Source: Nitrosomonas sp. (GTDB taxonomy: Bacteria > Pseudomonadota > Gammaproteobacteria > Burkholderiales > Nitrosomonadaceae). From it: DNA of 64,000 bases. Position numbers and translations under genes: made by a program. The notes under the pieces were generated by a model that was given only the letters and a program-made list of their open reading frames with translations, had not been told where the DNA came from and did not search any database. Numbering within the stretch: position 1 is the first letter of the stretch; every line of letters starts with the position of its first letter. The DNA is taken from NCBI GenBank assembly GCA_031316255.1, contig JALDQW010000001.1, positions 2,823,485-2,887,484 of the forward strand, in the 5' to 3' direction. Positions 57,701 to 64,000 of the stretch are shown piece by piece.

Positions 57701-59326
57701 TTGGCGCCGTTTATCCGGTTTGCCATTTTCGATAGCGAGGGCGGTCCGGTGCCAGATGGTGCTGTGATCACATCGGCAAAATTATGGTTATTCAAATATT
57801 CATTTTACGACCATGTTTATCGCGCCCATCGCGTGTTAAAGAACTGGGCCGAGCAAGATGTTACCTGGGAACAAAGCGAGTCTGGGATACTCTGGGGCAG
57901 CGCAGGTGCGTTAGGCATGGGTCAGGATATTGCGGTCGCTCCTGATGGGGAAGCTGCTGTGTCCTGGAATCCAGGATGGCTAAGCCTTGATGTGACAAGT
58001 GGTGTCCAAAGCATGAGTGCAACAGGGCAAAACCATGGCTGGAGACTGGTGCCGGTGAGCGGTAATAGCAATTTGAAAAAATTCGCCAGCAGCGAATACC
58101 AAATAGATGCGACGCTACGGCCAAAGTTGGAAATTGAGTATCTACCCGATAGCGGCTCTGTAAATTTGCCACCGACCGTCAGAATGACAGCGCCGGCGTC
58201 GGACTCTGAATTTGTTGAAGGTACACCTGTTTTATTAACTGCCGATGCAAGTGATCCCGATGGTGTGATTACAAAAGTCGAGTTTTACGCAAATGGGGTA
58301 TTGATAGGGGCAGATGCAAGCAGTCCTTATGAGTTTTCTTGGACAAATGCATTGCCAGGTACGCAAACGCTACAGGCGGTGGCTACTGACGATGGCGGCA
58401 AAACAACAGTTTCTTTGAGCACCACAATTATCATTACTGACTTGATCAATCAACTGCCAGTGGTGTCATTGACCGCACCAAGTGCCGGTGCTATTTTTGA
58501 AGTAGGCGTTCCTATATTGATTTCAGCCGATGCGAATGATATTGATGGCACTGTTACTAAGGTAGCTTTTTATGCTGATGGTGCTTTGCTCGGAGAAGTG
58601 ACACAAGCGCCTTATGAATTTTCCTGGACGAATGCAACCGAAGGTATGCATACAGTCCATGCGATTGTTACTGACGACGGCGCATTGACAGGCGCCTCTG
58701 AATCAGTTGGCATTGATGTCACGCAAACCATCAATAATGGTAGTGTCCGTGTTACATTACAAAGAGGGGTAAATGGCTTTGCCAATGTATGGGATAGCTA
58801 TATTTATGAATACCATGATTTCGTGAACTTCGGTACAAGTAAGAAACTTTTCGATAAATCAACAGGTTCTCGCTTGGCGACACTGGTTCAGTTTGCGATT
58901 TTTGAATCGGAAGGCGGTTTGGTTCCCGATCAAGCAGTAGTTACATCTGCCAAGCTGAAGTTGTACAAGTCTTCATTCTATGATCATGTCTACAGGGCGC
59001 ATCCAGTACTCGTGCCTTGGCTGGAAAATCAAGTGACCTGGCACGAGAGTCAGTTAGCGGTTTTCTGGGACCAGGTTGGGGCTAATGGTATTGGAGTCGA
59101 CATCGATAGTCAGTTCGATGGTGAAGGTTCTGCACCGTGGGGTCCGGATTGGCTTGTTGTTGACGTGACCAGTGGTGTGCAGGCGATTCAAAGCGGCAGG
59201 GCAAACTTTGGATGGAAGTTGGTGCCTGTTAGCGGTAATACCAATACGAAGACATTTGTCAGCAGTGAATATGCTGAAGGCGTTACTTTACGGCCTGCGC
59301 TGGAAATTGAATATCTACTTGAATAA
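54752..59326 (+). CDS. Large secreted multidomain protein with Ig-like and DNRLRE domains
   Basis: 1524 aa. N-terminal signal sequence with hydrophobic core ending near residue 33 (FIGILLLLFLIVAPG), then a domain of about 450 residues with kelch-like blades (IIIWGGGHANYPGNETYIWE, FVTFGGAAFNTGTRF). After it come three DNRLRE-type domains of about 190 residues (about 547-739, 940-1131, 1331-1524), each with an LVRFAIFESEGG-like and a WKLVPxSGNxN motif. They are separated by Ig-like domains: one at about 455-545, two at about 745-935 and two at about 1137-1330, containing VEFYADGVLL and YEFSWTNA. It is probably extracellular; carbohydrate or surface binding is a reasonable guess. The AGGA before the ATG supports the start. 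Export signals at the C-terminus are not obvious. Confidence 0.85.
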   Translation: MKELEYEWFAKMFCRVFIGILLLLFLIVAPGRTEGSWKLDVNSDIARILALAPENSWVKLNANRYDDAWTPFEQRPKPPEAPNVGSPHSIILAWSSMAWDSNRGNIIIWGGGHANYPGNETYIWETSSLNWTRGSLPSDVKLISGVQYEAIDGVFNAPIAAHTYDNSEFFPILDRFVTFGGAAFNTGTRFVHADGSPTGPYFFDPALADANAVGGTTGSQVSPEIFTNVVGKNMWTNRDNLIPSTPGEVLPNYFINTASAYAEENGVDALYLQTNSQLFRYSAFSTTDSSQDTYEVVGTVQSGSTFSGQGAGAYDPQRKIFVRTAGSSFIFWDLNQPNGVIARNVIFSPVDSEGTFDFSKLIYFGLDYDHLRQVFLLWDGNQDIWQLIPPADLASGTWTLSRFTPDGLAAPQNTIVNPVLGKWKYARALDAYIGLYDANAGDIWVYKPANWQPEIANDGVAIANLVEGEVIYSNQSIEISVYALGKTISSVQYLLDGNVIGSSDIAPFGFQWDNRIPGSYVLTANALFTDGTSAGSSPINVVVSSDTIQTLKLQNGLDAYTGTIDTYLDEGLNAFNFSGKDTLYSRPTGARLTPLVRFAIFESEGGPIPDGALIRKAKLSLYKYSVYDHVYGLHRILSDWDGSSVSWLQRTSGVNWGSPGANTSGVDFSNLADGEGSIAWDVGWLEVDVTPGVQDMSANGQNYGWKLVPISGNNNLIRFSSSESANAIQRPVLEIEYVSGSGPVNSAPTVSMTAPTAGAAFIEGSPVLMVANASDADGSIAKVEFYADGVLLNEDLTSPYEFSWANATVGAHTLHAVATDNNGKKRTSASVSITVNPVVANNFPPTVNLTSPLQNAEFQIGTSIQFNATASDSDGFVAKVAFYANGNLLGEVFNAPYQFVWTNPAVGSYSLHAIATDDDGSATTSQSNQINVIQSTPSNGTKVVLQEGLNSYAGTADAYAYEHFSTINYGNSDSLLEKPSGSRLAPFIRFAIFDSEGGPVPDGAVITSAKLWLFKYSFYDHVYRAHRVLKNWAEQDVTWEQSESGILWGSAGALGMGQDIAVAPDGEAAVSWNPGWLSLDVTSGVQSMSATGQNHGWRLVPVSGNSNLKKFASSEYQIDATLRPKLEIEYLPDSGSVNLPPTVRMTAPASDSEFVEGTPVLLTADASDPDGVITKVEFYANGVLIGADASSPYEFSWTNALPGTQTLQAVATDDGGKTTVSLSTTIIITDLINQLPVVSLTAPSAGAIFEVGVPILISADANDIDGTVTKVAFYADGALLGEVTQAPYEFSWTNATEGMHTVHAIVTDDGALTGASESVGIDVTQTINNGSVRVTLQRGVNGFANVWDSYIYEYHDFVNFGTSKKLFDKSTGSRLATLVQFAIFESEGGLVPDQAVVTSAKLKLYKSSFYDHVYRAHPVLVPWLENQVTWHESQLAVFWDQVGANGIGVDIDSQFDGEGSAPWGPDWLVVDVTSGVQAIQSGRANFGWKLVPVSGNTNTKTFVSSEYAEGVTLRPALEIEYLLE

Positions 59327-59369
59327 GCAAAGCAAGTAATCCCGGTTTTGCCAGAGGATTGCCAGGAGC

Positions 59370-59401
59370 ATAACCGTTACGGCTGTTGCCGTAACAGTTA
59401 T
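59370..59401. terminator. Long hairpin after the surface-protein gene
   Basis: Arms ATAACCGTTACGGC and GCCGTAACAGTTAT pair with one mismatch around a TGTT loop, 43 bases past the stop. A second hairpin (TCCGG-CATTG-CCGGA, 59444-59458) followed by a 14-base T-run at 59469-59482 reinforces termination before atpD. Confidence 0.7.
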
Positions 59402-59443
59402 GTGGTTTGGTGCTGCATTGAGAGAGTGCTTCAGCCATAAGCC

Positions 59444-59482
59444 TCCGGCATTGCCGGATATCGTTTTGTTTTTTTTTTTTTT
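59444..59482 (+). terminator. GC hairpin with 14-base T-run
   Basis: Short stem TCCGG/CCGGA, ten bases, then 14 consecutive T. The T-run is the longest homopolymer in the neighbourhood and could be phase-variable, though it lies outside any gene. It is 62 bases upstream of the atpD start. Confidence 0.55.
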
Positions 59483-59532
59483 GTCTTCAAGTCGGCGGTT
59501 TACTCAAGTAGAATTTGAGTGGTTGGATGTAA

Positions 59533-61011
<1,479 letters not shown>

Positions 61012-61033
61012 AGGTTTGAATACCACTGAATTA

Positions 61034-61215
61034 AGGGCACCTCTAAAAATCCATAATTGCGAGCATCCGCATCGCGGATTGCCTGCTTACCCCGTTTCGA
61101 CACAGTTCGTCGTTGTTCACAAAAAATGTTTCCTTACATATTAATCATATGCTGCGTCAATATTTTTTGTTCTCGCCTTGTCTTGTTTAAAACTCTGAAT
61201 TTTTAGGGGTGCCCT
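61034..61215 (+). repeat. MITE-like element, copy 3 (best preserved)
   Basis: 182 bp with terminal inverted repeats AGGGCACCTCTAAAAAT and, from the other end, AGGGCACCCCTAAAAAT (one mismatch). It is flanked by TTA on both sides (61031-61033 and 61216-61218), a 3-bp target duplication of the kind IS5-type elements make. No coding capacity. It sits between atpD and atpC and ends two bases before the atpC start codon. Confidence 0.9.
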
Positions 61216-61220
61216 TTATG
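61205..61220 (+). promoter_or_regulatory. atpC Shine-Dalgarno supplied by the MITE end
   Basis: The only purine-rich site upstream of the atpC ATG (61218) is AGGGG inside the right inverted repeat of the MITE, about eight bases before the ATG. The A of the ATG is also the last base of the target duplication. The insertion thus created or replaced the ribosome-binding site. Confidence 0.6.
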
Positions 61221-61610
61221 CAGTTACAAGTGCTGTTGCCTACCGAAATACTGGTTGATGAAAAGGTGATTAAAGTAATCGCCGAGGCTGAAAATGGTTC
61301 GTTTTGCTTGCTGCCGAGGCATATTGACTTTGTTGCCGCATTGAAACCCGGTATTCTCAGTTTCTATTCGCCGGATGGTGAAGAGGGCTTTGTCGCCGTC
61401 GATGAAGGTGTTCTGGTTAAATGCGGATGTGACGTGTTTGTTTCCACGCTAAATGGCGTTCGGGGTACTAACCTAGATCAGTTGCAGGCACTTATCGATG
61501 AGCGTTTTCTCGAACTTGATGAACATGAGCGCAAGGCTCGCACGGCGTTAGCACGGCTTGAAGCGGGTACTTTGCGTGGATTCAAAGAGTTGCGGGAACA
61601 GAAACGGTAA
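61218..61610 (+). CDS. atpC: Alternative F1F0 ATPase epsilon subunit
   Basis: 130 aa. N-terminal beta-sandwich of the epsilon subunit: MQLQVLLPTEILVDE, AENGSFCLLPRHIDFVAALK, then FVAVDEGVLVKCG, followed by a helical hairpin (LEAGTLRGFKELREQKR). The sequence resembles epsilon of the alternative ATPase more than the housekeeping form. I start at the ATG at 61218; a GTG at 61209 lies inside the MITE and is less likely. The next expected genes of the operon are missing; a TetR gene follows 222 bases later. Confidence 0.88.
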   Translation: MQLQVLLPTEILVDEKVIKVIAEAENGSFCLLPRHIDFVAALKPGILSFYSPDGEEGFVAVDEGVLVKCGCDVFVSTLNGVRGTNLDQLQALIDERFLELDEHERKARTALARLEAGTLRGFKELREQKR

Positions 61611-61832
61611 GAATGCTGTATTGCACAGGGTCAGAATTGTTAAGATACAATCAGCAAAACTTCATATAATTTGCGCAAACTCGAACGACGATTGACATAA
61701 ATCATTGGCACTTTCTTTTTAGAGTGTTATCCTTGCAAACGCTATTATAGCGAGGCCAGTGCCAGCTATTGCTCAGAATAGTACGAATCAGAAACTTTGC
61801 TTGAAAAATACAATAACTGACAAATATTGGAT

Positions 61833-62420
61833 ATGAAGAAAGGAAGACCTCTAGGATTCGATCCTAATAAAACGCTGGAAATTGCCATGAACATTTTCTG
61901 GGAAAAGGGATATGACAGAACAACGCTCGAAGATATACTCGATGCCGCGAATATTTCAAAAAGCAGTTTTTATAATGCCTACGGTAATAAGTACAAAATA
62001 TTCGAAAAAAGCCTTGATCTTTTTTGCGATAACCAAATAGCAATGGTTGAAAAAGGTTTGAGTCATTTTTCGAATGGGCGTGAATTTCTTGAGGCATTTT
62101 TACGTAGTATTGTTCAGAGTGCGCGGTTAAAAGAACCGCATCTTGGCTGTTTCTTAGTAAATACTGCACATGAATTTGCGGGGCGCGATGCTCATGTATC
62201 TCAAAAGTTGAATGGTTCAACTTTGAGACTTAATGGGATATTGCAAGAGGCTATTATAAATGGACAATCAGCCGGTGTCATTAATCAAAGGAAAGAGCCG
62301 GGCACGTTAGCTTTTTACATAATGTCAAATATTGCAGGTATTCGTTCGATGGTTTCTGCACAGGTCGACCCGGACCGACTTGACGAGATTGTAGATGTTA
62401 CCCTCGCTGCGCTTGATTAA
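61833..62420 (+). CDS. TetR/AcrR family transcriptional regulator
   Basis: 195 aa from the ATG at 61833 (a TTG two codons upstream is the alternative). The N-terminal helix-turn-helix region reads ALEIAMNIFWEKGYDRTTLE-like, then ILDAANISKSSFYNAYGNKY, the usual TetR DNA-binding signature. The C-terminal ligand domain contains GCFLVNTAHEFA with a conserved cysteine. No target gene is obvious; the next genes are on the other strand. It may act on its own promoter, upstream of which lies an AT-rich region. Confidence 0.9.
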   Translation: MKKGRPLGFDPNKTLEIAMNIFWEKGYDRTTLEDILDAANISKSSFYNAYGNKYKIFEKSLDLFCDNQIAMVEKGLSHFSNGREFLEAFLRSIVQSARLKEPHLGCFLVNTAHEFAGRDAHVSQKLNGSTLRLNGILQEAIINGQSAGVINQRKEPGTLAFYIMSNIAGIRSMVSAQVDPDRLDEIVDVTLAALD

Positions 62421-62462
62421 CCCTAAAGTGAATGGTGAATAGAAACAGGGTATTCAGTTCGG

Positions 62463-62996
62463 CTAACGATAGCGTTGAACGGATGGGTGCACTCCCTGTC
62501 TTAATGTCCTGATTGCCTCTTCAGGGCTGCCGACAATCTGTTTATGCGGACAGAACAGGTTTTTGGACAGTTCGCGTTGCGCATAGAACTGTCGGACGAA
62601 ACTGAGCGGTTGCCATTCGGATTCCCTGGGTTCCGACCAGGTTTTGTCGTCGCGCCCTATTGCATATAGTTTTCTCTCGTTTGTTGCACAGCGGATGCCT
62701 TCAAAGCTGATATTCATTGCTCCCGTTGAGGACTGGGTGACCAGGGTAAAACGTATTACGCCGTCTTGGCCAATACTGATGGATGTTGCGTCTACAAAAT
62801 GTTTATAGTCTGTGATTGAGCCTGCATCAAATGCAATCAGATTGCTTGCATCAGGGTAGGGCGGCAATTGGGATAACTGCTCAATCCATTTTTTCTCGGC
62901 GTCAAATTCGTCTTTGAATTCCTTTTTAGCCGCGCATGCAGAGAGCAGCAGCATGCCGATAAGCAGGAAATACGGCATTTTCATTCGTTGATTCAT
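62463..62996 (-). CDS. CNP1-like lipoprotein
   Basis: 177 aa. A lipoprotein signal (MLLLSACAAKKEF, lipobox LSAC with lipidated cysteine near residue 21) targets it to the outer membrane or periplasm. The mature part matches the CNP1-like family: WIEQLSQLPPYPD, FVDATSISIGQDGVIRFTLV, and a cysteine pair (IRCATNERKLYAIG, LFCPHKQIV). Function unknown. It directly follows the DUF3501 gene with no spacer; several ATGs occur in the first seven codons, so the exact start is uncertain. Confidence 0.85.
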   Translation of the reverse strand: MNQRMKMPYFLLIGMLLLSACAAKKEFKDEFDAEKKWIEQLSQLPPYPDASNLIAFDAGSITDYKHFVDATSISIGQDGVIRFTLVTQSSTGAMNISFEGIRCATNERKLYAIGRDDKTWSEPRESEWQPLSFVRQFYAQRELSKNLFCPHKQIVGSPEEAIRTLRQGVHPSVQRYR

Positions 62997-63587
62997 TTAT
63001 GCACAGACCAGGTCATTGGTCAATGATGCCTTGCTTAGTTCGTCAACCGGATCGATCGTTGCTTGATACGCTGGGTGATCAATACCCATAGACAACGTGC
63101 TATGGTGATGCAATGCTGCTATCATGTCACGTGTCAGTTCAAAGCGCAAAAAATGCACGGACGATGTTTTTTCATCATTTTCGCGATCCAGATCTTCATC
63201 GGCAATCGCGTATACGGCTGGAAAATCGCCGATTTTTACCCAGACCCTGTCTTCGATGCCGACCATTTCCGCAAGACGGGCGGCGCGTTCCGCCGGATCG
63301 GGGTATTCAATCATCATCGTGGCTTTCCAGTTTGATCCATCGGGTACAAGCGGCAGGTAGGTGTTCAGTTCATGAACGATTTCGTCTTCCTGAAAGATGC
63401 GTTCCACATGCAGCATTTCCTGAATTTGATAACGGATAGTAATTTCGTCCTCAAAAAAAAGAGTGATGTGATTACCGAGCGGGATTTTGCGTGATTTTTT
63501 ATGCGCCATGACTTCTTTACGCTTTTCTTTACGTACTTTGGCGTAATCTTCCAATGTTAATAGGCTGTCGCGTGTAATATTGGTCAT
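62997..63587 (-). CDS. DUF3501 family protein
   Basis: 196 aa, soluble. Family features are the N-terminal LLTLEDYAKVRKEKRKEVMA, then RKIPLGNHITLFFEDEITIRY, QEMLHVERIF and ERAARLAEMVGIEDRV, and FLRFELTRDMIAAL. DUF3501 genes are typically next to a GlpC/heterodisulfide-reductase-like Fe-S protein and a rubrerythrin, as at the right edge here. The role in that complex is not known. It starts five bases after the upstream Fe-S gene stop. Confidence 0.88.
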   Translation of the reverse strand: MTNITRDSLLTLEDYAKVRKEKRKEVMAHKKSRKIPLGNHITLFFEDEITIRYQIQEMLHVERIFQEDEIVHELNTYLPLVPDGSNWKATMMIEYPDPAERAARLAEMVGIEDRVWVKIGDFPAVYAIADEDLDRENDEKTSSVHFLRFELTRDMIAALHHHSTLSMGIDHPAYQATIDPVDELSKASLTNDLVCA

Positions 63588-63592
63588 TTTCT

Positions 63593-64000
63593 CTAATCAG
63601 AATTATTGTTTTCAGATTCGTTTTTTGGTTCAATCGCCCGGTTATGATGCGCTTGACCTTCATATGCCATGCGCAACAAGGAAAGTGGGTGCTTTTTCTG
63701 TGCGGTATTTTCGCTTCCCATTCCTTGTTCAATATGACGCGCGGCAATGGCGCAGTCGGAGCTGATATAGTCAGGTTTATTCGCGGCCATTTGCCGGAAA
63801 ACGGGGCGTCCTATTTTCATTGAATCGGCAAAATATTCGCTTTTGACGCCCCAGGTGCCGTCATGTCCGGAGCAGCGTTCCACGACATTGATTTCGGTAT
63901 CCGGAATCAACTGCAAAACATCGCGTGTTTTTTTTCCGATATTCTGCACACGCTGATGACAAGGGATATGATAGGCCACCTTTCCCAGCGAAGTTTTGAA
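63593..64000 (-). CDS. Heterodisulfide-reductase/GlpC-like Fe-S oxidoreductase, C-terminal part
   Basis: Partial: the frame continues past the right edge (codons FKTSLGK precede the GTG at 63979). The visible about 135 residues are the last cysteine-rich (CCG) domain: VAYHIPCHQRVQNIGKKT, ERCSGHDGTWGV and SDCAIAARHIEQGM. Such proteins carry two N-terminal [4Fe-4S] ferredoxin sites and two CCG domains and move electrons to a membrane or thiol partner. It is co-directional with DUF3501 and the CNP1-like gene, suggesting one operon. The C-terminal tail is asparagine/glutamate-rich. Confidence 0.88.
   Translation of the reverse strand, partial: FKTSLGKVAYHIPCHQRVQNIGKKTRDVLQLIPDTEINVVERCSGHDGTWGVKSEYFADSMKIGRPVFRQMAANKPDYISSDCAIAARHIEQGMGSENTAQKKHPLSLLRMAYEGQAHHNRAIEPKNESENNNSD

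Noticed and set aside
61686..61740. Possible sigma-54 promoter (TTGGCAC) upstream of the TetR gene
   Set aside because: The matching TTGC/GC element at the required -12 spacing is missing.

Overview
The window looks like chromosomal DNA of a betaproteobacterium, most likely an ammonia oxidiser close to Nitrosomonas. This is an inference. It rests on the flagellar hook-associated genes, a CysB-controlled assimilatory sulfate cluster with a DUF934 gene, heme A synthase, HemJ, an AtpD/AtpC pair of the alternative F1F0 (N-ATPase) type and moderate GC. No rRNA, tRNA or CRISPR array was found.

Layout. 1-7600: end of a flagellar cluster (flgJ, flgK, flgL), then a small secreted protein, rnfH/ratA, smpB, heme A synthase and a secreted phosphatase-like protein. 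7.8-26.5 kb: an accessory region with two related conflict systems. Both combine a TIR domain, a STAND-type P-loop NTPase and WD40 propellers. The first is a single giant gene (about 2139 codons when rejoined). It is split by a 1410-bp IS256-family element that landed next to the predicted catalytic glutamate codon of the TIR domain. The second is an apparently intact, translationally coupled pair: a protein with a TIR domain plus two TIR-like domains, then an NTPase with 14 WD40 blades built from a 129-bp repeat. An RTX protein and a Ca2+-type P-ATPase lie between them, and a second copy of the same IS follows the second system. 26.5-30.3 kb: a probably frameshifted lipoprotein, an Aer-like chemoreceptor, an orphan DUF4157 protein and a decayed fragment of an aldolase gene.

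30.5-44 kb: sulfur and central metabolism. It holds O-acetylhomoserine sulfhydrylase (metY), a MetX-like protein, gamma-glutamyltransferase, class I fructose-bisphosphate aldolase and cysB. The forward sulfate-assimilation cluster follows: TauE-type exporter, a 76-aa unknown, siroheme sulfite reductase, DUF934, cysH of the APS-reductase type, cysD and cysN. Together these reduce sulfate to sulfide, which MetY can use. 44.5-47.7 kb: a hybrid histidine kinase followed by a REC-EAL response regulator. 48-54 kb: a 1178-aa flavoprotein that fuses GltD-like and PyrK-like modules, an aspartic-protease-like secreted protein, a DUF6629 membrane protein, dodecin and HemJ. 54.7-59.3 kb: a large secreted protein with Ig-like and DNRLRE domains. 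59.5-64 kb: orphan atpD and atpC separated by a MITE, a TetR regulator, a CNP1-like lipoprotein, DUF3501 and the end of an Fe-S oxidoreductase.

Three copies of a 140-182-bp MITE-like element with shared terminal inverted repeats lie just upstream of genes at about 19.4, 37.1 and 61.0 kb. The third abuts the atpC start codon and appears to supply its Shine-Dalgarno sequence.
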